Shown here in pieces: positions 41,477 to 50,086 of a stretch of 64,000 nucleotides of DNA. Origin of the DNA: Suilimivivens sp009774465 (lineage in GTDB: Bacteria > Bacillota > Clostridia > Lachnospirales > Lachnospiraceae); the NCBI GenBank assembly GCA_947382645.1, contig CANDAE010000012.1, positions 37,899 to 101,898 of the forward strand, read 5' to 3'. Position numbers and translations under genes: made by a program. Each line of letters starts with the position of its first letter. Within the stretch, counting starts at the first letter, position 1. The notes beneath the pieces were generated by a model. It was not told the origin of the DNA, did not search any database, and saw only the letters and a list, made by a program, of their open reading frames with translations.

Positions 41477-42313
41477 ATGAAGCACATTTATCTGAATCTG
41501 AAAAGATTCGACATTCCAAAGGAAGCTGGCGGCGTCAACAGCATTGCGCCGGTTGAACAGTGGGGCGCATATATTGTGGAGCACACAAAAGATGCATTAA
41601 TGAAATATGGTGAGGATGAGGTGGAATTTATTATGTATCTGCCCGAGGCACACATCCTTTCCGCAGCAGGAGCATTAAAGGGCAGCAATCGTATTACCAT
41701 AGGCTCTCAGGGAATTCACAGGGAAGATGTAAGTGCAGGGGGCAATTTTGGTGCTTTTACCACCAACCGGACTGGAAAGGCAGTAAAGGCATTGGGATGC
41801 GGAAGTACCCTGATCGGACACTGCGAGGAGCGGAAGGATAAGGCCGGAATTTTAGCGGAAGCTGGAGTGACGGATACGGATGCGGTAAACAGAATTTTAA
41901 ATCAGGAAATTAAGGCGGCTGTTTCGGCAGGACTTACAGTTTTGTACTGTATCGGCGAAAATGATACGGAGCTTGACAGATGGCAGGAGGTGCTTGGAAA
42001 GCAGTTGGAGATTGGACTTAAGGATGTGGATACCTCCAGGGTTGCCATTGCCTATGAGCCGATCTGGTCTATCGGACCTGGGAAAACCCCTGCCGGGAAA
42101 GAATATATTCAAAAGATTGCCAGATTTGTGAAAGAGCGTACAGGTGGTCTTCCGGTTGCCTATGGAGGCGGACTTAAGGTGGACAATGCGGCAATGCTTG
42201 CATCCATACCGGAAATAGACGGCGGTTTGATTGCACTTACAAGATTTCAGGGAGAAATCGGATTTTATCCTGAGGAATATCTGGAGATAATCAGGACTTA
42301 TATGGGAAAATAA
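41477..42313 (+). CDS. Triose-phosphate isomerase-like protein
   Basis: 278 residues with a divergent TIM sequence: YLNLKRF (catalytic Lys region), LIGHCEERK (catalytic His) and AYEPIWSIGPGKTP (catalytic Glu and loop 6), plus late AYGGGL phosphate site. The key residues are present, but the N-terminus differs from housekeeping TpiA. Placed between a phosphofructokinase and a LarA-like gene, it probably handles the triose phosphates from the operon's aldolase or a related ketose/aldose pair. Confidence 0.8.
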   Translation: MKHIYLNLKRFDIPKEAGGVNSIAPVEQWGAYIVEHTKDALMKYGEDEVEFIMYLPEAHILSAAGALKGSNRITIGSQGIHREDVSAGGNFGAFTTNRTGKAVKALGCGSTLIGHCEERKDKAGILAEAGVTDTDAVNRILNQEIKAAVSAGLTVLYCIGENDTELDRWQEVLGKQLEIGLKDVDTSRVAIAYEPIWSIGPGKTPAGKEYIQKIARFVKERTGGLPVAYGGGLKVDNAAMLASIPEIDGGLIALTRFQGEIGFYPEEYLEIIRTYMGK

Positions 42314-42350
42314 AAAATGCGCAAAAAGCAGCGCAGAAATGAGGTTAAAT

Positions 42351-43802
42351 ATGAGATTAGAATTTGAATACGGACAGGGAACTATGGCAGCCAATCTGCC
42401 GGACGATACGGAAGTGTTTATTCCGGGAGAAACCATTCCGGATCCCCCTTATATTCCGGAGGAGGAATTGGAGGCAAAAACACTGGAATCCATAAGGAAT
42501 CCTATGGGAATGGAACCTCTTTCCAAACTGGCAAAAAAGGGCTCCAAAGTTACCATTGTATTTCCTGACAGAGTAAAGGGAGGCGAGCAGCCTACCTCCC
42601 ACAGAAAAATATCCATTAAGCTGATTTTGCAGGAATTATATGATGCAGGAGTGGAGAAAAAGGACATTCTTCTGATCTGCTCCAACGGACTTCACCGGAA
42701 GAATACGGAAAAGGAAATCAGGGGCGTTCTTGGGGATGAACTTTTCAATGAGTTCTGGAACTGCGGACAGATTATCAATCATGACAGTGAGGATTATGAG
42801 CATCTGGTAGATTTGGGAACCACAGACAGAGGCGATCCGGTTTTAATGAATAAGTATGTTTATGACAGTGATGTGGCTATTTTGATTGGACATACCCAGG
42901 GAAATCCCTATGGCGGCTATTCAGGTGGTTACAAGCACTGCGCAACAGGCATTACCCACTGGAGATCCATTGCCTCCCATCATGTGCCCAAGGTAATGCA
43001 CCAGCCCGATTTCGTACCGGTAAGCGGGCACTCCATGATGAGAACCAAATTTGACGAGATCGGCCAGCATATGGAAAAATGCATGGGCAAAAAGTTTTTC
43101 TGCTGTGATGCAGTGCTGGATACCTCTTCCAGACAGATTGCAATTTTCAGCGGCTATGCAAAGGAAATGCAGCCTGCTTCCTGGAAGGTTGCGGATAAGA
43201 GAACCTATGTGCCTTTTGCAGAAAAGAAATATGACGTAATGATATTTGGCATGCCTCAGTTTTTCCATTATGGAGAAGGCATGGGAACCAACCCCATTAT
43301 GATGATGCAGGCCCTTTCCGCCCAGGTAATCCGTCATAAGAGGGTAATGAGCGATAACTGCGTGATTATCTGTGCTTCCATCTGCAACGGATATTTCCAT
43401 GACGAGCTGTGGCCTTACTTAAGAGAAATGTACGATATGTTCCAGAAGGATCAGATGAATATCCTGCCGGATATGAACCGTCTGGGCGAATACTTTGCAA
43501 CCAACGAGGAATATATCCGCAAGTACCGTTATACCAATGCATTCCATCCTTTCCACGGATTTTCCATGATTGCCTGCGGACATATTGCCGAGATGAATAC
43601 TTCCGCCATTTATATCTGCGGCGCCCAGGAACCGGGATACGCAAGAGGAATGGGATTAAAGACCAGAGCAACCATTGAAGAAGCCTTAGAGGATGCAAAG
43701 AAAAAATATGTAGGTGAAAACCCTCATATTCTTGCGCTGCCTCTTACCTTTAAAAAGAGCGCGGTACATTTGATGATGAAGGACGAAGTTTATAACGGAT
43801 AA
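42351..43802 (+). CDS. LarA-like (lactate racemase superfamily) protein
   Basis: 483 residues. N-terminal DUF2088-type domain (EFEYGQGTMAANLPDD, TIVFPDRVKGG) and YSGGYKHCATGITHW, at the place where LarA has its nickel-pincer-cofactor Lys/His region; ICSNGLHRKNT supplies another conserved His. LarA homologues racemise or epimerise 2-hydroxyacids with a Ni-pincer nucleotide made by LarB/C/E, none of which is in the window. Its presence in a sugar-phosphate operon suggests an epimerase for a sugar acid. The ATG at 42351 has GAGG 6 bases upstream. Confidence 0.75.
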   Translation: MRLEFEYGQGTMAANLPDDTEVFIPGETIPDPPYIPEEELEAKTLESIRNPMGMEPLSKLAKKGSKVTIVFPDRVKGGEQPTSHRKISIKLILQELYDAGVEKKDILLICSNGLHRKNTEKEIRGVLGDELFNEFWNCGQIINHDSEDYEHLVDLGTTDRGDPVLMNKYVYDSDVAILIGHTQGNPYGGYSGGYKHCATGITHWRSIASHHVPKVMHQPDFVPVSGHSMMRTKFDEIGQHMEKCMGKKFFCCDAVLDTSSRQIAIFSGYAKEMQPASWKVADKRTYVPFAEKKYDVMIFGMPQFFHYGEGMGTNPIMMMQALSAQVIRHKRVMSDNCVIICASICNGYFHDELWPYLREMYDMFQKDQMNILPDMNRLGEYFATNEEYIRKYRYTNAFHPFHGFSMIACGHIAEMNTSAIYICGAQEPGYARGMGLKTRATIEEALEDAKKKYVGENPHILALPLTFKKSAVHLMMKDEVYNG

Positions 43803-43832
43803 AAATACGTAGAAGAAAGGAAGGATGAGAAA

Positions 43833-44651
43833 ATGCATGAGTACTATTATTACACAAAAGAGGAACTCCTGAAAAGTCCAAAGATTCCGCTGATTATTAT
43901 GGAGGACAATGCAGCAGTGTTTCAGTCCATTGCACAGGAAATGGCAGATGAGATTGAAAGAAAAAATGCGCTGGGAGAAAAGACAGTGTTTATCTGCCCG
44001 GTAGGCCCTGTAGGACAATATCCCTATTTTGTGGATCTTGTGAACAGCAAAAATATTGATCTGAAAAATGTCTGGTTTATTAACATGGACGAATATCTTA
44101 CAGACGATAAACAGTGGATTCCCAAAGAACATCGTTTAAGCTTCCGGGGTTTTATGGACAGAACCGTGTACACGAAAATCAAACCGGAGCTGGTTATGCC
44201 AAAGGAACAGAGAGTATTTCCGGATCCCAATAACCTTGGATATATTCCTGAGTTGATTGAGAAGTTAGGCGGCGTGGATATTTGCTTTGGCGGCATCGGA
44301 ATTAATGGACATGTGGCTTTTAATGAGCCCCAGGATGAATTAAGCGGAGAAGAATTTTTACAGCTTAAGACAAGAGTGCTTTCTATTTCAAAAGAAACCA
44401 GAGCAGTTAATTCCATTGGAGATTTAAACGGCGCTCTGGACGACATGCCTCATTACTGCATTACCATTGGAATCAACGAGATTTCTCATGCAAAGAAAAT
44501 CCGTCTTGGATGCTTTAGAGACTGGCACAGAAGCGTAGTGCGCCATGCGGCCTATGGGGAACCCGAGGCACATTTTCCGGTAAGTCTTTTACAGAGCCAT
44601 CCGGATATCAACATTAAATTTACGGAGTTTGTGGCAAATCTTCCGGAATAA
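43833..44651 (+). CDS. NagB-like sugar-phosphate isomerase/deaminase
   Basis: 272 residues of the glucosamine-6-phosphate deaminase family: FINMDEYL (catalytic Asp of the first motif) and GGIGINGHVAFNEP. In E. coli NagB the second motif is GGVGNDGHIAFNEP with catalytic Asp141; here that Asp is Asn, while the His and Glu of the triad remain. Deamination may be changed or lost and the substrate different. NagA follows, so it probably acts on the deacetylated amino-sugar phosphate. Confidence 0.8.
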   Translation: MHEYYYYTKEELLKSPKIPLIIMEDNAAVFQSIAQEMADEIERKNALGEKTVFICPVGPVGQYPYFVDLVNSKNIDLKNVWFINMDEYLTDDKQWIPKEHRLSFRGFMDRTVYTKIKPELVMPKEQRVFPDPNNLGYIPELIEKLGGVDICFGGIGINGHVAFNEPQDELSGEEFLQLKTRVLSISKETRAVNSIGDLNGALDDMPHYCITIGINEISHAKKIRLGCFRDWHRSVVRHAAYGEPEAHFPVSLLQSHPDINIKFTEFVANLPE

Positions 44652-44674
44652 TATAGTTTATTTTTACGGATATG

Positions 44675-44720
44675 GCCGGCAGGCTGCCGAAAGCATATGC
44701 TTTGGGCAGCTTTGAGCCGG
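44675..44720 (+). other. Long intercistronic palindrome before nagA
   Basis: GCCGGC, GCTGCC and AAAGCAT are mirrored by ATGCTTT, GGCAGC and GCCGG, giving an almost continuous hairpin with the axis at 44696/44697. There is no T run, so an RNA processing or stabilising structure is more likely than a terminator. Confidence 0.6.
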
Positions 44721-44747
44721 TAATGGGAAAGGAGAAGGGAAATAGAA

Positions 44748-45896
44748 ATGGAACAATATATTGTAAACGGGAAGGTATTTTTAAACGGAAGCTTTCAGGA
44801 AAAGACCATTGGAATGGAAGGAGGATGTATTCATATTCTTCCCAGCGAAGAAAAACCTGCCCAGGGGACAGCGGTTTATGATGCGGGAGGAAAACGGGTA
44901 GTACCCGGTTTTATTGATGTACATACCCACGGAGCGGTAGGAGTGGATGTAAATGCCGCATCAGCAGAAGAACTGGGAAAGATCGGCCACTTTATGGCGA
45001 CTCAGGGAACTACTTCCTGGCTGTGCTCTATTCTTACAGATACCAAGGAGCAGACAATCTGGTGTATTGATGAATTTAAAAAGCACAAAAAAATGGAAAA
45101 TGACGGTGCCAATCTTTTAGGCATTCATTTGGAAGGACCTTTTCTTGCTCATGAGTTTAAAGGCGCCATGCCGGAGCATCTTCTCCGGGATGCAGATGTG
45201 GAGCTTTTGAAGGAATATCAGGAAGAAGCAGAAGGAAATATTAAATATATAACGGTATCGCCTGAGATTGAAGGAATTGTAGATGCGATTCCAGCCATGA
45301 AAGAGCTTGGAATTGTAGTGGCAATTGGACATTCGGGAGCAGATTACGATACATCCATGAAAGCAATTGAAAACGGTGCGGCATCCTGTACTCACATTTT
45401 TAATGCAATGAAGCTGCTTCACCAGCATTTTCCGGCAATTATGGGTGCGGCAATGGAGTCTGACATTTACTGTGAGGCCATCTGTGACGGGCGCCACCTT
45501 CATCCTGGAGTAGTGCGTCTCCTTCTTAAGACCAAGGGGCTGGATAAAGTGGTTGCAATTACAGATTCCATTATGGCGGCAGGACTTCCTGACGGAAATT
45601 ATAAGCTTGGCGTAAATGACGTAGTAGTGGTAGACGGGGATGCAAAACTGGCATCTAACGGTGTTCGGGCAGGAAGTACATTGACCACCGGGCAGGCACT
45701 AAAGAATATTATCAAATTTACAGGACGTCCCATTGAGGAAATTTTGCGGCTTCTCACGGAAAATCCGGCCAGACTGATTGGAGTTTTCGATAAGAAAGGC
45801 TCCATAGAAGAAGGAAAAGATGCCGATCTTGTTATTCTGGATGAAGAGAATAATGTAGTGGATACATTTGTAATGGGAAAACAGGTTACCAGATGA
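44748..45896 (+). CDS. nagA: NagA, N-acetylglucosamine-6-phosphate deacetylase family
   Basis: 382-residue amidohydrolase. PGFIDVHTHG, GIHLEGPF (metal Glu), GHSGAD and THIFNAM (metal His residues), DGRHLHP and ITDSIMAAG (catalytic Asp) are all present. It removes acetate from an N-acetylated hexosamine 6-phosphate (GlcNAc or GalNAc type). Placed directly before the aldolase gene, it points to an amino-sugar route for the whole operon. Confidence 0.9.
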   Translation: MEQYIVNGKVFLNGSFQEKTIGMEGGCIHILPSEEKPAQGTAVYDAGGKRVVPGFIDVHTHGAVGVDVNAASAEELGKIGHFMATQGTTSWLCSILTDTKEQTIWCIDEFKKHKKMENDGANLLGIHLEGPFLAHEFKGAMPEHLLRDADVELLKEYQEEAEGNIKYITVSPEIEGIVDAIPAMKELGIVVAIGHSGADYDTSMKAIENGAASCTHIFNAMKLLHQHFPAIMGAAMESDIYCEAICDGRHLHPGVVRLLLKTKGLDKVVAITDSIMAAGLPDGNYKLGVNDVVVVDGDAKLASNGVRAGSTLTTGQALKNIIKFTGRPIEEILRLLTENPARLIGVFDKKGSIEEGKDADLVILDEENNVVDTFVMGKQVTR

Positions 45897-45909
45897 AAGG
45901 AGATTAATT

Positions 45910-47067
45910 ATGCCATTAGTACCTTTAAGACCGTTGTTGGAGGCAACGGATAAATATCATTATGCACAGGGTGCGTTTAATGTAAACGCGGTTGCTCAGG
46001 CCAAAGCAGTGATAGAAGTACATGAAATGTTCCGTTCGGCGGCAATTCTGCAGGGGGCAGATCTTGCCAATGGATTTATGGGAGGAAGATGTGACTTTTT
46101 AAATGCCACATTAGAGGATAAGAAGATTGGTGCAAGAAATATTGCGGCAGCAGTTAAAAAATATGGAGAAGGCTCTCCGGTGCCGGTAGTGCTCCATCTG
46201 GATCATGGCAAGAACTTTGATTCCGTAAAAGCAGCTGTTGAGGGAGGGTATACCTCTGTCATGATCGACGGTTCTTCCCTGCCTTTTGATGAAAACGTAG
46301 AGCTTACAAGAGAAGTTGTAAAATATGCCCATGAGCGTGGAATTACGGTAGAAGGAGAGCTTGGTGTTTTAGCCGGCGTGGAGGATCATGTATTTGCCGC
46401 TTCTTCCACCTATACCAATCCCTTGAAGGCTGTAGACTTCTTTAAGAAAACAAAGGTGGACTGCCTGGCCATTTCCTATGGTACCATGCATGGACCTTCT
46501 AAGGGGAAAGATGTTAAGCTGAGAAAAGAAATTGCAATTGCCATTAAAGAATGCATGAACCATGAAAATATTTTTGGAGTGCTGGTATCACATGGCTCTT
46601 CCACTGTACCCAGATATATTGTGGATGAGATCAATGCATTAGGCGGCGACGTACAGAATGCTTATGGAATTTCTGCTGACGAACTGCAGAAGGCAATTCC
46701 CTGCGGCATTGGCAAGATCAATGTGGATACGGATATCCGCCTTGCAGTAACAAGAAACATGAAGGAATTTTTTGCAAAACATCCGGATAAACAAAACAGT
46801 TCTTCCATTGGAGCAATTTACGAGTTGCTGGAGAAAAACAAAACACAGGTGGATCCCAGAGTGTTCTTAACGCCTATTATGGAAACTTTGATGAAAGGAA
46901 CTGTTCCTGATGAGGATGTGGCCGCAATTGTAGGATGCATTGAAGCCGGTGTAAAGGAAGCAGTAGGAACACTGATTGTTAAATTTGGTTCTGTGGGGAA
47001 AGCGCCTTTGGTGGAATGCGTTACTCTGGATGAAATGGCGCAGCGTTATAAAAAAGCCGGAATTTAA
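45910..47067 (+). CDS. Class II ketose-bisphosphate aldolase
   Basis: 385 residues. Zinc aldolase: AQGAFNVN start, LHLDHGKNFD (His ligand and catalytic Asp), GELGVLAG, SYGTMHGPS and VSHGSS (His ligands), and KINVDTDIR (phosphate site). It is longer than FbaA of Bacillus. It cleaves fructose- or tagatose-1,6-bisphosphate to triose phosphates. With the kinase and TIM-like genes upstream it completes a self-contained lower branch. Confidence 0.88.
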   Translation: MPLVPLRPLLEATDKYHYAQGAFNVNAVAQAKAVIEVHEMFRSAAILQGADLANGFMGGRCDFLNATLEDKKIGARNIAAAVKKYGEGSPVPVVLHLDHGKNFDSVKAAVEGGYTSVMIDGSSLPFDENVELTREVVKYAHERGITVEGELGVLAGVEDHVFAASSTYTNPLKAVDFFKKTKVDCLAISYGTMHGPSKGKDVKLRKEIAIAIKECMNHENIFGVLVSHGSSTVPRYIVDEINALGGDVQNAYGISADELQKAIPCGIGKINVDTDIRLAVTRNMKEFFAKHPDKQNSSSIGAIYELLEKNKTQVDPRVFLTPIMETLMKGTVPDEDVAAIVGCIEAGVKEAVGTLIVKFGSVGKAPLVECVTLDEMAQRYKKAGI

Positions 47068-47091
47068 ATTCTGTTAAAGAAAGTTGAGAGG

Positions 47092-49032
47092 ATGAATTTG
47101 TTTAAGAAGAGTAAGTCAAAAGTATCTGATTCAAAGGAGACAAATATCGGAAAAAGCAGACAAAAAAAACTCCTGGAACAATTTGCACCCCAATTGGAAA
47201 ACTTAAGTCAAAACATTCAGGAAATGCATTATATTACAGACGGTATGAATGTGGAGATTAACAAAGTTGGAAACTCCATTGATACGCTTAATGAAGGGAA
47301 TGGCGAACTGCTGTCCCGTACAAAAGAGATTAACAACATTACCATTGAAATGGGAAAGGCAATCGAACAGACCAACGATTATGTTGGCGAATTGGACAGT
47401 ATTGCCATGAACATGCAAAGCAGTAATGAGGAGGTTGTGGGGATATTTGAAGAGCTTCTTGCGGAAAATGCCAACACAGAAACCTGTATTGAAGAAATTT
47501 CAACGAATACACTGGAAACCAACCATGCAACTCATGAAATAAGACAGGCAATCGGAATGATTAACAGTATTGCCAGCAAAACAAATCTCTTAAGCCTGAA
47601 TGCCTCAATTGAAGCGGCAAGGGCAGGAGAAGCAGGAAGAGGATTTGCAGTGGTTGCAGGAGAAATACGTGCTTTGGCGGAACAGAGCCAGAAGAGCGCA
47701 GAGGTGATCACAAGTATTATCAATGCACTGGAGGAAAAATCCAATAAATCAGTGGATAATATAAAAACAGTGCAGGAAGCCTTTAAGAAACAGACGCAGA
47801 GCCTTGAAAAGACCAGTTCTTTGATGGAGCAAACCAATCGGCTGATACAGGACACCACAATGAAAGTGCAGCAGATTGATACAAATTCCAAAGAGATGGA
47901 TCATGAAAAAGATGTGATTATAGATCATATGCAGTCTCTGGAGAAACTCAGCAGCAGTAATTATTCAGCCGCTGAAACCATAGATTCTCATTTTAAAAGT
48001 ATTGTAAATCAGTCCCTTGGAATTGGCAAAAAAACCTATACTGCAATTGAAGCCTATGGAAAAATCAGAGACATCTGCGAGGAGGAAACAGCGGATACCG
48101 GAAAGAAGGCTGCCCGAAAGGCGGAATCAATACGTGTGGCGTATATGCCCAACTATGGAAGCCTGTGTTCTATTGTTTCGGCAATGCGGACAGGTGCTTT
48201 TGAGAAGGAGAAGCTGAACGTAGAACTTTTCGAGTATGCCAATGGCCTGGAAATCATTAAGGCGATGGAAGAGGGAAAGATTGACCTGGGTTATATTGGA
48301 AATGGCGCCCATAAATTCTGCATTAAGGGAAGAGCCTGTATTGTGCTGATGTCCCATCTGTCCAATGCGGAGGCAGTCATAGGAAACAGAAGCCATGATG
48401 TGAGGACGATTGCGGACCTTCGGGGGAAAAGAATAGGAAATGTTGAAAATGCTTCCAGTGAAACTATTTTGCGGGTTGCCCTGGAAATGGAGGGAATTTC
48501 CCCCCAGGAGATGGAAATTTTCAACATGACGCCGGAGGAAGTAGTGGAAGGTATGAGAAAAGGCGATCTGGACGCCGGGGTGATCTGGTCTCCGTATACA
48601 CTGGAAGTAAGAAAAAAGCTGGGTAATGATGCGGTAGTGCTTGCAAATAACATGACCTGCTCAGATAAAACAGCTTCCATTTCTTCATGGATTGCGCTTC
48701 CACAGTATGCAAAAGAGCATCCGGATACGGTTCTTCGGTTTACGAGAGCCATCTATCAGGGGATGAATTACAGGGCAATTGAAAGTCATGTTAAGCAGGT
48801 CGCTGACTGGATTTCAGAGATTACCAGAATTGATAAGAACAGTGCCTACGAACAGCGAAGAGATGCGCAATGGCTGAGCAGTGGATTTGTAAGTATTGGA
48901 GCACAAAGAGGAGATGTCAGCAGATTTTATGAAATTCAACAGCAGGAATTTGTGCAGTCCGGCGCAGTAGAAAGGCCTGTTCCGGTAAGTCAGTATCTTT
49001 TACTGGATAATATGATACAGGCAGCGCGATAG
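47092..49032 (+). CDS. Soluble chemoreceptor fused to an SsuA/NMT1-like binding domain
   Basis: 646 residues, no signal peptide and no transmembrane segment. Residues about 50-320 form a methyl-accepting chemotaxis signalling hairpin with the tip ARAGEAGRGFAVVAGEIRAL (residues about 176-195). From about residue 347 a type-2 solute-binding domain follows (IRVAYMPNYGSL, KIDLGYIGNGAHKFC). It is clearly paralogous to the ABC binding protein at 51717 (VAYMPNYASL, IDLAYIGHGAHKLC). The sensor is C-terminal and cytoplasmic, the reverse of ordinary receptors. It would report an imported ligand to CheA/CheW. Start may be the ATG at 47092 or the TTG at 47098. Confidence 0.88.
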   Translation: MNLFKKSKSKVSDSKETNIGKSRQKKLLEQFAPQLENLSQNIQEMHYITDGMNVEINKVGNSIDTLNEGNGELLSRTKEINNITIEMGKAIEQTNDYVGELDSIAMNMQSSNEEVVGIFEELLAENANTETCIEEISTNTLETNHATHEIRQAIGMINSIASKTNLLSLNASIEAARAGEAGRGFAVVAGEIRALAEQSQKSAEVITSIINALEEKSNKSVDNIKTVQEAFKKQTQSLEKTSSLMEQTNRLIQDTTMKVQQIDTNSKEMDHEKDVIIDHMQSLEKLSSSNYSAAETIDSHFKSIVNQSLGIGKKTYTAIEAYGKIRDICEEETADTGKKAARKAESIRVAYMPNYGSLCSIVSAMRTGAFEKEKLNVELFEYANGLEIIKAMEEGKIDLGYIGNGAHKFCIKGRACIVLMSHLSNAEAVIGNRSHDVRTIADLRGKRIGNVENASSETILRVALEMEGISPQEMEIFNMTPEEVVEGMRKGDLDAGVIWSPYTLEVRKKLGNDAVVLANNMTCSDKTASISSWIALPQYAKEHPDTVLRFTRAIYQGMNYRAIESHVKQVADWISEITRIDKNSAYEQRRDAQWLSSGFVSIGAQRGDVSRFYEIQQQEFVQSGAVERPVPVSQYLLLDNMIQAAR

Positions 49033-49047
49033 GCATTGGAGGCAATG

Positions 49048-49839
49048 ATGATGGAGTATCTGATTATTATAGTGGTATGTTTCCTGTCTTCGGCAGTAGG
49101 AGCTATCTGTGGGATAGGAGGGGGTGTGATTATTAAGCCGGTATTGGATGCGACGGGGGTTATGGCGGTTACGACAGTCTCGTTTCTATCGGGATGTACT
49201 GTGCTTTCCATGTCAGTGGTCTCTCTTTATAAAAATTTAAAAGCCAGGCACGATTTTGTATTTGATAAGCTGTTTGCAACTGTGCTTGCGCTCGGCGGTG
49301 TAGTGGGAGGCGTGACAGGAAAGGAGCTGTATCAGGGAATTATCGGACGTCTGACCAATGTAAGCAGGGTTGGGGCAATACAGGCTTTCGTGCTTCTGCT
49401 GCTTACAGCAGGAACGCTGGTTTATACCATATTTAAAGAAAAAATCCATACCTGGCACATAAAAAATAAGGCTGTTATTTTTGGAATTGGCGTCATATTG
49501 GGAATTTTATCCTCATTTTTGGGAATTGGCGGGGGACCAATTAATCTTGTCGTACTGTTTTTTTTCTTTTCCATGACGACCAAGGAAGCTGCAATGTATT
49601 CCATTTATGTGATTATGTTTTCCCAGATATCCAGCCTTTTGTCCACTTTACTTAAAAGTAATGTTCCTCAGTTTGAGCCAAAAACACTGATTTTGATGAT
49701 TTCCTGCGGTGTTCTGGGAGGACTGGCGGGCAGTAGAGTGAATAAGAAAATGGATAATACAATGGTGGATAAGCTTTTCATGGCATTAATGACATTGATT
49801 ATCTGCATTAATATATACAATATTTTCCGGTATATATAA
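49048..49839 (+). CDS. TSUP (TauE/SafE) family membrane carrier
   Basis: About 264 residues with eight predicted helices and the two inverted repeats typical of TSUP, marked by GAICGIGGGVIIKP and SFLGIGGGPINL. Members export sulfite or sulfoacetate or move other organic anions. Three consecutive ATG codons (49045, 49048, 49051) lie near GGAGG (49038-49042), so the start is uncertain by a codon. It lies 12-18 bases after the chemoreceptor gene, so is probably co-transcribed. Confidence 0.85.
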   Translation: MMEYLIIIVVCFLSSAVGAICGIGGGVIIKPVLDATGVMAVTTVSFLSGCTVLSMSVVSLYKNLKARHDFVFDKLFATVLALGGVVGGVTGKELYQGIIGRLTNVSRVGAIQAFVLLLLTAGTLVYTIFKEKIHTWHIKNKAVIFGIGVILGILSSFLGIGGGPINLVVLFFFFSMTTKEAAMYSIYVIMFSQISSLLSTLLKSNVPQFEPKTLILMISCGVLGGLAGSRVNKKMDNTMVDKLFMALMTLIICINIYNIFRYI

Positions 49840-49978
49840 GCCTCATGGTATGCAGCAATCAAAAAAAGAAAAAGGAAACAAAAAAATGTGCAGATGATAT
49901 AAAAATATTGAAAAATTCTTTATAATATATAAAATGTGCACAAAAGAAAAGAAAGTATTTTCATAGACTTTGATTTGC

Positions 49979-50006
49979 TTGAAAATAATTTCTAAAATGT
50001 TATAAT
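49979..50006 (+). promoter_or_regulatory. Promoter of the SsuABC/TauABC-type importer operon
   Basis: TTGAAA (49979-49984), 16 bases and TATAAT (50001-50006) in the AT-rich 250-base gap before the permease gene. Nothing else is seen in that gap. Confidence 0.6.
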
Positions 50007-50086
50007 AAAAAGTAATGAATTCAGTTAAAAAATTTACGCCTAAAACAAAGTACTAAAAAATATGGAGAAGGAGGGTGTAGTTAAAA

